Counted from the stretch's first letter, positions 42,707 through 51,725 are shown. The stretch is DNA of 64,000 bases from Bradyrhizobium sp. SSBR45G (GCF_030159255.1 NZ_BSCT01000015.1:62001-126000), one strand, 5' to 3'. Numbers and translations are program-made. The notes: generated from the sequence alone by a model not told the origin.

Positions 42707-44917
42707 ATGTTAGCCGGGCGTCTGAAGAAGCCAATGAGAAGGACACTGACATCCGCAGCCGCGCTGCTGGCAGGATTGACGTTGGCGGGGGCCGCAGCAA
42801 GCGCCCACGATCTGGCCGAGCCGACGGTGTTCAGGAGCAGGCACGGCGTCCTCGATCTGTTGATGATCGCGAAGGCCAAGCCGATTTCGACCATCACCTT
42901 TGCTCCACCGAGCGGCTCGCCGATGAACCCGACCGGCTGGGTCTACGAGATCTGCCCGCGGCCGGCGTCCGGCAACACCTGCCCGGCCGGCGCCGCGGTG
43001 GCCGACTACGGCGGCGTGCGACTGGCTCTGCAGAAGGGCGACACGCTGAAGATCAGGCTGGTGAATCAGCTGCCGCAGCTCGACCCGGCCAAGGTGAACC
43101 ACAACGCCGATCCCGGCCAGGCCAATCTGTTCCGCAATCCGACCAATTTGCATACCCACGGGCTGATCGTCGAGCCGCGCGCGCCGACGCTCAAGGACCA
43201 GACCTTCGGCGACTACGTCTTCGTGCAGATCTTCAACTCGGCCAACGGCATGCCGGTGCCGCAGACGACCCATCAGCACGGCTCCAACAAGATGGACTAT
43301 GCGGATTTCCGGATCGACATCCCGCGCAATCACCCGTCGGGCCAGTTCTGGTTTCATCCGCACATCCACGGAATTTCGCTCAACCAGGTTTCGCAGGGGC
43401 TGGCGGGCATCATCTCGGTCGGCGAGGTCTCGGACTACGCGCATGGCGACGCGCGCGACACGCCGTTTCCCGAGGCAAGCGTGCGCCATCTGATCCTGAA
43501 GGATCTTCAGGTCGCCCCAGGCGGACCGGTGCAGTTCGACAGCGGTCCGGCGGACGTCAAGCCGGGCGAGGTGATCAATCAGCAGGATCCCGGCTTCTGC
43601 GCGCAGTTTCCGGCCGACAGCTCCGAGGTGCGTGAGGGGTCCTGTCCGGGCGTCGATAACTCGGCCGATGAGGGCTCCAATTTTTCTGGCGGCAAATGGT
43701 TCTTCACCGTGAACGGCCGGACGTTCCCGAAGATCAAGGTGACCGACTCCGACGGTGAGGTCTGGCGGCTGACCAACGCGTCCGGAAGCCTGTCCTACAA
43801 TCTTCAGCTGACGGACGACGAGTCGCAGAAGCCGATGATCATGCAGCTGATCTCGGTCGACGGCGTCAGCGTGAACCTGCCGCAGGACACGACCATGGAT
43901 ACCATGGTTCGTCTCGGCGGCGCACGCTTCCGGGTCGTGCCTTGTCCGCCCCTGCCGACCTCGCGCTTCCACTCGAAGCCGGTTTGCGTCACCCAGATGG
44001 TCATGATGCCGAGCTCGCGGACTGAGGTGTTCGTCACCTATCGAGACCCGGCGACGGGAGCGATCGCCAGTCCCGGGCACACCGCATCAGCGACCTTCAA
44101 GATGGCCGGGCTGACGATGGGCAGCGGCGACCAGTGGCCGGCGGTCGATCTCGCCAAGGTGCAATTCCACCAGCATGGCTCGCGCAATCACATCGCCTAT
44201 GGCCTGGACATCAGGGGTGACGCGCTCGCTACGATGCAGCCGTCGGGCATTCTCGATGCAAAGGTCCCGTATGCAAGCGCTTCGGCGTTGCCCAGCGGGT
44301 GCCGCCCACTGCCAGCGGGTCATCGTCGCCGGATCTTCTTCGGCCTCGCCGATCTGACCGACGATGGCACTTTTGGTCTCGGCTATGAGGAAGTCGATCA
44401 GAACGGCAACCCGGTGCCCGGCACCCAGCTCCCGGTGAGTCAGTTTGATCCGGCGCAGAACATCGTCTGCCTGCCACTCGCCGCGGGGCAGCGGCCGGTC
44501 CATGAAACCTGGGAGCTGGTGCAGCTCTCGACGGAGAATCACAACTTCCACATCCATCAGACCCGGTTCAGGACCATCAACAGCAAGGCGGGCGAGAACA
44601 CGCCGCTGTCGGTGGCGCTGAACAGGAGCATCGGCGGCGGCATGCTGCAGGACAACGTCCCGCTCGGTGTCGCGACGCCGAACGTTCCGGAAGTCATGGA
44701 TGCTCAGAGCGGAGTCTGCAGCATCGAGCAGTGGCGGAGCGGCCAGTGCACCTCGAAGCCGGTGGTCGTCGATATTCCGTTCTCGCAGGTCGGCGAGTTC
44801 GTCTACCACTGCCACATTCTCGAGCACGAGGACGGAGGCATGATGGCGAAAATCAAGGTCGTGCCCTCTCCCTATGGCGGCAACGGCTGGGAGGCGATGA
44901 ACCAGATGCCGTGGTAG
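42707..44917 (+). CDS. Exported multicopper oxidase
   Basis: This 736-residue protein has an N-terminal signal (LTSAAALLAGLTLAGAAASA) and the four copper-ligand motifs in order. These are NLHTHGL (about residue 145), WFHPHIHG (about 220), ENHNFHIHQTRF (about 610) and the C-terminal YHCHILEHEDGGMMAKI with the type 1 Cys-His-Met. An insertion-rich middle with extra cysteines makes it longer than CueO-type laccases. It probably oxidises metals or phenolics in the periplasm or outside. The start ATG follows GGGGA by a few bases. The nearby type II system could be its exporter, but this is only positional. Confidence 0.92.
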   Translation: MLAGRLKKPMRRTLTSAAALLAGLTLAGAAASAHDLAEPTVFRSRHGVLDLLMIAKAKPISTITFAPPSGSPMNPTGWVYEICPRPASGNTCPAGAAVADYGGVRLALQKGDTLKIRLVNQLPQLDPAKVNHNADPGQANLFRNPTNLHTHGLIVEPRAPTLKDQTFGDYVFVQIFNSANGMPVPQTTHQHGSNKMDYADFRIDIPRNHPSGQFWFHPHIHGISLNQVSQGLAGIISVGEVSDYAHGDARDTPFPEASVRHLILKDLQVAPGGPVQFDSGPADVKPGEVINQQDPGFCAQFPADSSEVREGSCPGVDNSADEGSNFSGGKWFFTVNGRTFPKIKVTDSDGEVWRLTNASGSLSYNLQLTDDESQKPMIMQLISVDGVSVNLPQDTTMDTMVRLGGARFRVVPCPPLPTSRFHSKPVCVTQMVMMPSSRTEVFVTYRDPATGAIASPGHTASATFKMAGLTMGSGDQWPAVDLAKVQFHQHGSRNHIAYGLDIRGDALATMQPSGILDAKVPYASASALPSGCRPLPAGHRRRIFFGLADLTDDGTFGLGYEEVDQNGNPVPGTQLPVSQFDPAQNIVCLPLAAGQRPVHETWELVQLSTENHNFHIHQTRFRTINSKAGENTPLSVALNRSIGGGMLQDNVPLGVATPNVPEVMDAQSGVCSIEQWRSGQCTSKPVVVDIPFSQVGEFVYHCHILEHEDGGMMAKIKVVPSPYGGNGWEAMNQMPW

Positions 44918-45455
44918 GTCGCAGCCGTGGTCTGTACTCTGCTCTTCACCAGGTCGATGCCGCATGCGCGGCATCGACAGGGCTGATACGCTGCGATGCC
45001 GTGGCGGTGCTGACTCACCGCCACCCGAGGAACGACCGGCTTGCGACAGCGGCGCGCTTCCGATGTGTCGCCCGAACGATGACCTTCATTTTTGAATCGA
45101 TCTAAACTGCCGCAAGCTTGTTTGTATGCCGCTGAAATGACAGGTCCGCGTGCCGCTCGCCGTCAGGCAAGGGCTTCGTGCCGCGGCAATCTCAAGCAAC
45201 ATTCTTATTCCCCAGCCACTCCGGCAAATCGCCAACATCGACGCGGCAATTCGCCGCAATCGGACCACTTACTATGCTGGTTCTGACAATCACAACGGTT
45301 CGCAGCAAGCCGTTGCTGAAAGTCGGGAGGACGGGGTCAGAAGCAGGAGCTGCTTCTGTGCTTCTCGGTCAGCCGACGGTGCGTGGCATGTCGAGAAGAC
45401 GCAAGATTTGATCAAAGGGAGGACGTGACATGAATGCAGATTTGAGGTGGACGCG
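44918..45455. other. Intergenic region with a strong hairpin
   Basis: An 11-bp perfect stem with a 4-nt loop (44953-44978, GTCGATGCCGC/GCGGCATCGAC) lies 36 bp after the multicopper oxidase stop and may end its transcript, though no T-run follows. The remaining 480 bp upstream of the FMN-binding gene hold no recognised feature. Confidence 0.45.
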
Positions 45456-45914
45456 ATGAGCGATTGGCTGAAATGGACGGCACCCGCTGCGGCCGTCATG
45501 TCGATCGCCGCGCCGGCCTACGCCATGCAGTACATGAGCGTCGAAGAAGCGCAGAAGGCCGCGTTTCCAGGGGCCAGCTTTTCTGAGGTTCAAGAAGGCC
45601 GGGTGTGGAAGGCGAGCAATGGCGGCTACTTCTACTACGACCACGTCGTGGGCAAGCACCTTCTGATCGACTATACGGTCGCGATCGGGCCCGATGGCAA
45701 GGTGCGTCGCGTCGAAATCCTGAACTACCGCGAGTCGTATGGCGGCGAGGTGCACGATCCCAACTGGCTCGGCCAGTTCGTCGGCAAGGGCAGTCAGAAC
45801 GAGCTGCGCATCAACTCGGATATCCGGAACATTTCCGGCGCCACGCTGTCGTCGACCCATCTGACGGAAGGCGTGAAGAAGGTGCTGACATATCATGCCA
45901 GCCACTTCCGCTAG
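45456..45914 (+). CDS. Periplasmic FMN-binding domain protein
   Basis: This 152-residue protein has a signal peptide (APAAAVMSIAAPAYA) and an FMN-binding domain. The covalent-flavin motif is read as SGATLSSTHLTEGVKK near the C-terminus, where the Thr of SGAT receives FMN by a phosphoester bond from ApbE. The ATG at 45456 follows GAGG by 8 nt; a GTG nine bases upstream is less likely. Its last 20 bases overlap apbE. Together with the following two genes it looks like a small electron-transfer unit. Confidence 0.92.
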   Translation: MSDWLKWTAPAAAVMSIAAPAYAMQYMSVEEAQKAAFPGASFSEVQEGRVWKASNGGYFYYDHVVGKHLLIDYTVAIGPDGKVRRVEILNYRESYGGEVHDPNWLGQFVGKGSQNELRINSDIRNISGATLSSTHLTEGVKKVLTYHASHFR

Positions 45915-46773
45915 CATCCGGCGCGCACGAGCCCTGCTTGGGACGTTCGTCGAGATCGATATCGCCGACGCGCAGGGCTGCGATGCGGAGAGCTCCGTTG
46001 AAACGGCGTTCTCCGCAGTGGCGCAGGTGCATCGGCTGATGAGCTTCCATGATCCCGACAGCGACGTATCCAGGCTGAACCGCGAGGCATCGCATTGCGC
46101 CGTGATGGTGCATCCTTCGACCTACGCGGTGCTGGAGACGGCTCTGGAGATGGCCCGTCATTCGGACGGCACCTTCGACATCGGCGTCGCCGGCGTAAGA
46201 CAGCCGTCACGCGGCTCGTCTTCGCAGGCCGCTGCTGCGATCGAGCTGCTGGCCGACCACCAGGTCCGCTTTCGCCACGCCGGCCTGAAGATCGACCTCG
46301 GCGGGATCGCGAAGGGATATGCGGTGGACTGCGCAATCGATGCATTGCGCAGCTGTGGCGTGCGCGCCGCCATGGTGAATGCAGGTGGCGACCTCGCGGT
46401 GCTCGGACCCGGCACCCGCCTCGTCCATATTCGCGATCCGCGCGCGCCGGACCGGCTGCTGTGCCAGGTCGAAGTGAGCAATGGCGCACTGGCATCCTCG
46501 GCGCGCCGCTTCGATCCGTTCCGATCGGCGGAGACGACGGACACTGCGGTGGTCGATCCAACAACGCGCCTGCCGGCCATGGCCGCCCAGGGCGCAACGG
46601 TCCGCGCGCCAACGTGCATGGTCGCCGATGCGCTGACCAAGATCGTCATGCTCGCCGGCGAGCGTGCCGCAGCTCAACTCGCCAAATGGCAGGCGAGCGC
46701 GATGCTCGTTGCCGCGAACGGCGACGTCCTCACCACATCGGATTGGCAAGGAGATCTCCAGCATGCGGCTTAA
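45895..46773 (+). CDS. apbE: FAD:protein FMN transferase
   Basis: This 292-residue flavin transferase attaches FMN to a Thr in target proteins. It shows ALLGTFVEIDIADA, the SFHDPDSDVSRLNR region and KIDLGGIAKGYAVDCAIDAL, then VNAGGDLAVLG with the conserved Gly and Asp. Near the C-terminus ATVRAPTCMVADALTKIVML contains the metal/FAD-binding loop. It overlaps the preceding gene for its obvious substrate, the FMN-binding protein. No signal or lipobox is clear, so the location (cytosol or periplasm) is open. Confidence 0.95.
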   Translation: MPATSASIRRARALLGTFVEIDIADAQGCDAESSVETAFSAVAQVHRLMSFHDPDSDVSRLNREASHCAVMVHPSTYAVLETALEMARHSDGTFDIGVAGVRQPSRGSSSQAAAAIELLADHQVRFRHAGLKIDLGGIAKGYAVDCAIDALRSCGVRAAMVNAGGDLAVLGPGTRLVHIRDPRAPDRLLCQVEVSNGALASSARRFDPFRSAETTDTAVVDPTTRLPAMAAQGATVRAPTCMVADALTKIVMLAGERAAAQLAKWQASAMLVAANGDVLTTSDWQGDLQHAA

Positions 46774-47293
46774 AGGTGCGTTTCGGTTCGCCCTCTACGC
46801 GATTTTCGGGCTCCTGTTTGCCAGTGGAGCGCTCTGGATCTATGCGGATCAGATGAAGACCCGCTCGGAGGTGGATAGCGAGGCTTGGCAACAGGCCGCC
46901 GCATTCCTGCTCAGCACCCATGGCGGTGCGGCGATGGTGACGCTCATGCTGCTGGGGGCGCTAGGCCCGATGCACGTCCAGCGCGCCTGGCGCGCCCGGA
47001 AGAACCGTGCGACCGGAATCGTCAGCCTTGCGATGTATGGCCTGCTGATCGCGACCGCGTTCGGGCTCTACTACGTCGGGTCCGAAGCACTTCGACCGTG
47101 GATCAGCACCGTGCACATCGTCTTCGGGCTCGGTGTTCCGGCCGTCATCACGGCTCACATCCTGGTTGGCCGTTCCAGCGTCGCTGCCATACCGCAGCCG
47201 ATGCGCCCGCAGCGCGCGACCGCTGCTACGCTGGTGCCCTCTGACGCCCCGGCCGACGCCGATCTGGTCGGCGTCATGAGCAAGGTGAGCTGA
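46763..47293 (+). CDS. Four-helix membrane protein, DUF4405-like, of a flavin redox unit
   Basis: This 176-residue inner-membrane protein has about four helices: AIFGLLFASGALWIY, VTLMLLGALGPM, SLAMYGLLIATAFGLYYV and VFGLGVPAVITAHILV. Histidines at the helix ends (STHGG, TVHIVFG and TAHIL) could ligate heme as in ferric reductase-like and DUF4405 proteins. The ATG has AAGGAG about 10 nt upstream and overlaps the apbE stop. It probably passes electrons between quinone or heme and the FMN-binding protein. The partner reductase is unknown. Confidence 0.8.
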   Translation: MRLKGAFRFALYAIFGLLFASGALWIYADQMKTRSEVDSEAWQQAAAFLLSTHGGAAMVTLMLLGALGPMHVQRAWRARKNRATGIVSLAMYGLLIATAFGLYYVGSEALRPWISTVHIVFGLGVPAVITAHILVGRSSVAAIPQPMRPQRATAATLVPSDAPADADLVGVMSKVS

Positions 47294-47662
47294 CGCTGAC
47301 GTTGGTGAGGACGACAAAGGGCATCGCGGACTCCATCAACGGAACCGCGGTGTCACGCCGGTGCGAGACCTGACTGATCTCCCAGCCGCTCGCGATCGTT
47401 CAGGGTTCGTTCGCGTGAGGTGGTGGACCTGGCCAATCGGTCCGCAAATGCGCTTCGCAGCAAGATCATCGTCACACGAGACCGGGTGCTTCGCTTCGTG
47501 TGATTCTGATCTCCGTATTTCAACGGAGATATCGGCTCCCGCTGCTCGACCGATGCAGGTCGATGGCCCCCACAACGCTGACAATGCTGGCCCGTGGCTG
47601 TGCCTTGCTTGCGAATCCCGTCTCGCTCAATCACAATTTGTGCCGACGAGGGGGAGGGAACG
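47294..47662. other. Intergenic, nothing recognised
   Basis: No gene, repeat or RNA can be supported in this 369-bp stretch. Its end provides a strong ribosome-binding site for the following small gene. Confidence 0.4.
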
Positions 47663-48019
47663 ATGAGGGGGGTGGATCTCAATCCGTGCGTCGCTGGCGT
47701 ACTGATCGCGGCAGCCGCACTGTTGGTGCCGGCAGCGGCGCGCGCCTACACGGCCGAGCAAGAGCAGGCGTGCACGAGCGATGCCTTCCGGCTTTGTAGT
47801 TCCGAGATCCCCGACGTCGATCGCGTGACGGCCTGCATGGTCCGCCGCAAGGCGGAGCTGTCGCCGCCATGTCGGGCCCAGTTCGGGCCGCAGCCGCGTG
47901 AAGCTGGGTCTTCGGGGCGCGCGGACCGGCCCATGAGCATCAGGCCCGTTGTCACCAGGAAACCGGTCAACGCCCGCGCCGGAAAAGTGAAGAAGTCGAT
48001 CCGCCCTGATGCCACGTGA
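47663..48019 (+). CDS. Small exported Cys-containing protein
   Basis: This 118-residue protein starts at the ATG at 47663, preceded by GGGAGGGA. The signal peptide (AGVLIAAAALLVPAAARA) is followed by ACTSDAFRLCSSEIP, then VTACMVRRKAELSPPC, giving four cysteines in a pattern common to small bradyrhizobial secreted proteins. The tail is basic and low-complexity. Function unknown. Confidence 0.8.
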   Translation: MRGVDLNPCVAGVLIAAAALLVPAAARAYTAEQEQACTSDAFRLCSSEIPDVDRVTACMVRRKAELSPPCRAQFGPQPREAGSSGRADRPMSIRPVVTRKPVNARAGKVKKSIRPDAT

Positions 48020-48292
48020 GCAAGACCCGCACTCTGCGACAGCGGGGACGGGCGCGAACGGCAGATGCGTTCCTTTCGCGTCTCGCGCATCCTCAGCCTG
48101 CAAATGCGATCGAGCAAGACCGGATGTTGTCGGGGATGCGTTCCGGTGTGCCGCTTTTTTGCTCTCGGTGTGACTCAAAAACCATTTCGTTTCGGCAATC
48201 AGGAGTTACGCCTTATCAATCGCTAAATTTATCTTCCGCGAATCAGTTCACTGATTCATTTTCGCCGCCGGGGTCAATCTGGAGGCCAAGGT

Positions 48293-48970
48293 ATGAACGT
48301 TATTGTTTTCGCATCGCGTAAGGGCGGTTCAGGCAAGAGCACCCTGGCCGCCCATCTCGCTGCGCAGATCAAGGCGAGCAAGTCCTGTCTGCTCATCGAT
48401 GCCGACCCTCAGGGGTCGCTGACGCTGTGGCACAAGCTGCGCGGCACCAACGAGCCGCCGATCAAGACCGCCGTGAACTCGGTGAGCGCGATCGTGTCCG
48501 CGGCCCGCCGTGACGGCGTCGAGTGGGTGCTGATCGACACGCCGCCAACAATCTCTGCGGTGGTCGAGGATGCCATCAAGAACGCGACCATGGTGATCAT
48601 CCCGGCGCGGCCGGGCGTGTTCGACGTCAACGCCGTGCAGGAAACCATCCAGACCTGCCGTGCCGCGCGCAAGCCCTACGCCGTCGTTCTCAACGGCGCT
48701 CCGGCACGCCGTGACGATGCCGAAAGCCCGATCGTCACGATCGCCCGCGAGGCGCTGGCGAAGTTCAAGGCGCCGGTTTGGGGTGGTCAGATCACCAACC
48801 GTGCCGATCTGCTGATGGCCCTGGGGCAGGGCGAAGGCGTTCGCGAATACTACGCGGAAGGTCGCGCGGCGGCCGAAATCGCGCGCCTCTGGGCTGCGAT
48901 CGAGCGTTCGGTGAGGGCGATTCGCGGCACGGTGTCGGCCAACGGCGCCATGCACAAGCAGGCGGCCTGA
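48293..48970 (+). CDS. Orphan ParA-type ATPase
   Basis: This 225-residue protein of the MinD/ParA family has the deviant Walker A KGGSGKST at residues 10-17, the Walker A' region LLIDADPQGS and the Walker B-like VLIDTPPTIS. No ParB, centromere-like array or replication gene is close, so it is not a typical chromosome partition locus. Orphan ParA proteins position other cargo, such as chemoreceptor clusters or granules. The start has AAGG a few bases upstream. A 273-bp AT-richer region precedes it. Confidence 0.92.
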   Translation: MNVIVFASRKGGSGKSTLAAHLAAQIKASKSCLLIDADPQGSLTLWHKLRGTNEPPIKTAVNSVSAIVSAARRDGVEWVLIDTPPTISAVVEDAIKNATMVIIPARPGVFDVNAVQETIQTCRAARKPYAVVLNGAPARRDDAESPIVTIAREALAKFKAPVWGGQITNRADLLMALGQGEGVREYYAEGRAAAEIARLWAAIERSVRAIRGTVSANGAMHKQAA

Positions 48971-49093
48971 GCCCTCATCTCTTGTGAGGCATCGACGCGC
49001 GGTCGCCCGCGCGTTTTTCGCGTCAGATCGGATCATTGGCTCGCATCGACCACATCGGCTGCGAGCCGGCGCGGCGCAGGATGCGCGGCAAGG

Positions 49094-49228
49094 TCAGGCG
49101 ACCATCAACAGATAGAACGCGATCGCCGGAGTGAGGGTCAGGATCACCGACCAGATCCCGACCGCCCAGAGAATATCTTCGACGCTGAATCCCTGACGGT
49201 CAGGGAATGGATGATCCTGAAAAGCCAC
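49094..49228 (-). CDS. 44-residue single-helix membrane protein
   Basis: A short open frame starts with GTG (GGGGGC 3 nt upstream) and reads VAFQDHPFPDRQGFSVED. It then has one helix (ILWAVGIWSVILTLTPAIAF, then YLLMVA) to the stop. The composition and clear helix favour a real small protein. There is nothing else in the 468 bp between parA and dapA, apart from AT-rich sequence upstream of this gene. Function unknown. Confidence 0.55.
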   Translation of the reverse strand: MAFQDHPFPDRQGFSVEDILWAVGIWSVILTLTPAIAFYLLMVA

Positions 49229-49438
49229 GACGCCCCCGCGCTCTCAAAACGTTTTCAACATCCATAGCGGAACATCTTTAAACACGAGGTTTCGGACTAC
49301 GCGGCTTTTGACGACATCTGTTAGCTCGGATTAACCACGGGGATTCCGTGCCGGTGTCCGGGCCGCAGGGGTGGGCCGGCTCTGTCGTCGCTGATGGGCG
49401 GAGGTCGAGACAGAGCCGATGATTATGCTGGCTTCCGC

Positions 49439-50359
49439 TCAGGCGACCCGACCCTGTGTCGCCGGCCGGCGGCGCTCGATCTCCTGATCCAGCCGCGCGG
49501 CAAGCTCTGGGCCGACCTCCACCATGGGCAGCCGTAGCTGCGCGCTTGCAATCAGGCCGATCCGCGCCAGCCAGTATTTTGCCGGGGCAGGGCTCGGCTC
49601 GGTGAACAGCAGCCGCGTGAGACCCTCGACCTGCGCCCAGCACGCTGCTGCCGCGTCATGACGGCCGGCCCTCACATGCTGCAGGATCGCGGCGAACGTC
49701 TCGGTCTCCAGATGCGCCGAGAGCAGGATGGCGCCGTCGGCGCCAGCTCGAAGCGCGTCGAAGCTCTGGGCGTCTTCACCGGTCAGGATCCCAAATCCGG
49801 CGGGCCGGCGCGCGATCAGGTCCTGAGTCTGCGCGCGGTTGGCGCAGCAATCCTTGAGACCAGCAATGACGGGATGCGCGGCGAGCTGCAGCAGCGTGTC
49901 GTTGTCGAGCCCGACGGCGGAACGGTAGGGGATGTTGTAGAGCACGATCGGATGCGCGGCGCGGTCGGCCAAGGCAGTGAAATGTGCCAGCAGCCCGCGC
50001 TGCGACGGGCGCACGTAAGGCGGGCTCGAGATCAGATAGAAATCGATCGGCCATGATGCCGTTCGATCGAGCGCTTCGATGAGATCGGAGGTGGCTACGC
50101 CGCCGACGCCGAGACAGATCGGCAACGCCCGGCCGATGGCCGCGAGCTCGTCGCGCACGGTGTGAACCAGTCGCGCACGTTCGTCCCACGACAGCGCCAG
50201 TCCTTCGCCTGAGGTCGCGCCGAGCACGAGGCCATCGATGGGCTTGGCGGCGTAGTGCCGGATCAGTTCGCGCAACGACGGCTCATCCAGCGCGCCGTCG
50301 CGAAAGGGCGTGATCAGCGGCAGCCAAAGTCCCTGCAGTCGCGTTCGAGTGTCGATCAT
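49439..50359 (-). CDS. dapA: DapA-family aldolase (dihydrodipicolinate synthase paralogue)
   Basis: This is a 306-residue class I aldolase of the DHDPS/NAL superfamily. Tyr141 (LYNIPYRS) and the Schiff-base Lys169 (IAGLKDCC) are in place. Canonical GTTGE is changed to GATSGEG, and the motif after the lysine reads DCCANR instead of EATGD. It may thus be a true lysine/diaminopimelate enzyme or a paralogue for another oxo acid. The ATG at 50359 has AAGGAG 7 nt upstream; the open frame further upstream crosses a terminator. It is transcribed behind an unusual leader with tandem terminators. Confidence 0.85.
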   Translation of the reverse strand: MIDTRTRLQGLWLPLITPFRDGALDEPSLRELIRHYAAKPIDGLVLGATSGEGLALSWDERARLVHTVRDELAAIGRALPICLGVGGVATSDLIEALDRTASWPIDFYLISSPPYVRPSQRGLLAHFTALADRAAHPIVLYNIPYRSAVGLDNDTLLQLAAHPVIAGLKDCCANRAQTQDLIARRPAGFGILTGEDAQSFDALRAGADGAILLSAHLETETFAAILQHVRAGRHDAAAACWAQVEGLTRLLFTEPSPAPAKYWLARIGLIASAQLRLPMVEVGPELAARLDQEIERRRPATQGRVA

Positions 50360-50399
50360 GGTCCATCTCCTTGGGTGTTGAGGCCGGAGACGGGACACG

Positions 50400-50428
50400 C
50401 AAAAAAGCCCCGTCCTTGCGGCGGGGCT
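50400..50428 (-). terminator. Terminator in the dapA leader
   Basis: On the minus strand a GC stem (AGCCCCG/CGGGGCT, with CG-rich loop) is followed by a run of six to seven T. It ends 41 nt before the dapA ATG, so transcripts entering from upstream would be cut before dapA unless it is an attenuator. Confidence 0.7.
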
Positions 50429-50589
50429 GGTGGTGCGGCGGTGAAACTCTGGAGAGATTCTAGCGCGCGCGTCCACATGTCCCCGGGCGGGGAGCTTTTT
50501 TCGACGACAGCTTGGTGTGCGACGACGTGGACATGCGACCTACATGCGCGGTGCAGGCGGTGGTGTCAACGATGCGCAGGTGCCGGGAC

Positions 50590-50620
50590 AAAAAAATAGC
50601 CGGGCCCAATGAGCCCGGCT
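50590..50620 (-). terminator. Terminator downstream of the LysR gene
   Basis: An 8-bp stem (AGCCGGGC/GCCCGGCT), 7-nt loop and seven T on the minus strand lie about 175 bp past the LysR stop. Just upstream two smaller hairpins (CCTTC-TTG-GAAGG and GGCC-TCTTT-GGCC) make a possible small RNA 3' end. No coding sequence is supported between the two terminators except a doubtful 24-codon frame. Confidence 0.7.
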
Positions 50621-50794
50621 GGAGGTACTGGCCAAAGAGGCCGACACAATCACCTTCCAAGAAGGATTTCTGAGCGCCCGCGCCACTGGAGGAGGGGGAC
50701 AATGCGGCAACGCCGACGCTCAGCGCAACTGCAGTATGGTCCTCGATGCGGTCCTGCAGCAAGCAGGTGCACCGCATGTCAGACATGCACAATC

Positions 50795-51688
50795 TCAAGC
50801 CGGCCAGCGCTGTGCTTTGCTCACGACAAAGTCACGGAACACCTGCACGCGCGCCACTGTCTTCAATTCCTCGGGATAGACGAAGTAGGTGTCGAGCTGG
50901 ATCGAATCCGACTCGCCGAACAACTGCACGAGGCGGCTGTTTTCCTCGACGAGGTAGTCGGGCAGCGCGGCAATGCCGAGACCCTGCTGACAGGCGCGCA
51001 CCAGGCCCAGGATGTTGTTGACCTTGAAATACGCCTCGCGCGGACCCGAGCCGTTGCGGCCGGCATCGACCAGCCAGTTGCGGTTCTGCAGATGCGGCGC
51101 GACCTGGCCGTCGGCTAGCATGATGATGCGATGATCGTCGAGCTCGTCGAGCGTCCGCGGCGTGCCGAAGCGCTTGACATATTCGGGAGAGCAATAGGCG
51201 TGGAAGCTGATCGCGAACAGCTTGCGCTGGATCAGGTCGGGCTGGGTCGGCTTGCGGGTGCGGATCGCCACGTCGGCTTCGCGCATCGACAAATCGAGCT
51301 CCTCGTCGGTGACGATCAGCGAGATCCGGATCTCCGGATACATGGCGGTGAATTCGCCGAGCCGTGGAATCAGCCAGTTGATGCCGACGCCGGGCGTGGT
51401 CGTGATCTTCAGGTCGCCGCTCGGCCGCTCGCGGCTGTCGGTCAGCTTGGCGCGGGCCGCCTGCAGCTGCATGAAGACGTCATGCGCGGTGCGGAACAGG
51501 AGGTCGCCCTGTTCGGTGAGGATCAGGCCGCGCGCGTGGCGATGGAACAGCGAGACCGCGAGCTCCTGTTCGAGGGCGCTGACCTGGCGCGAGACTGCCG
51601 ATTGCGACAGCCCGAGCTGCTCCCCGGCATGCGTGAAGCTGCCCGCTTCCGCCGCTGCGTGAAACACCTTCAGCTTGTCCCAATCCAT
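50795..51688 (-). CDS. LysR family transcriptional regulator
   Basis: This 297-residue regulator starts MDWDKLKVFHAAAEAGSFTHAG. The winged helix-turn-helix (LGLSQSAVSRQVSALEQELAV) is in the first 45 residues, followed by the linker and effector domain (LKITTTPGVGINWLIPRL). I chose the ATG at 51688 because the LysR sequence starts there; upstream Met at 51718 is possible. It begins 37 bp after the trxB stop on the same strand, so it may be co-transcribed with it. Target genes are unknown. Confidence 0.93.
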   Translation of the reverse strand: MDWDKLKVFHAAAEAGSFTHAGEQLGLSQSAVSRQVSALEQELAVSLFHRHARGLILTEQGDLLFRTAHDVFMQLQAARAKLTDSRERPSGDLKITTTPGVGINWLIPRLGEFTAMYPEIRISLIVTDEELDLSMREADVAIRTRKPTQPDLIQRKLFAISFHAYCSPEYVKRFGTPRTLDELDDHRIIMLADGQVAPHLQNRNWLVDAGRNGSGPREAYFKVNNILGLVRACQQGLGIAALPDYLVEENSRLVQLFGESDSIQLDTYFVYPEELKTVARVQVFRDFVVSKAQRWPA

Positions 51689-51725
51689 ATCCGTAAATCC
51701 ATCCCGTGATCGTGGCATCGTCAGT

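Noticed and set aside
44953..44978. Strong hairpin after the multicopper oxidase considered as a rho-independent terminator
   Set aside because: No T-run on either strand, so it is described only as a hairpin in the intergenic entry.
50460..50798. 112-codon minus-strand frame between LysR and dapA
   Set aside because: It runs across a strong terminator and has no clear start; only its last 24 codons are discussed as a possible leader frame.
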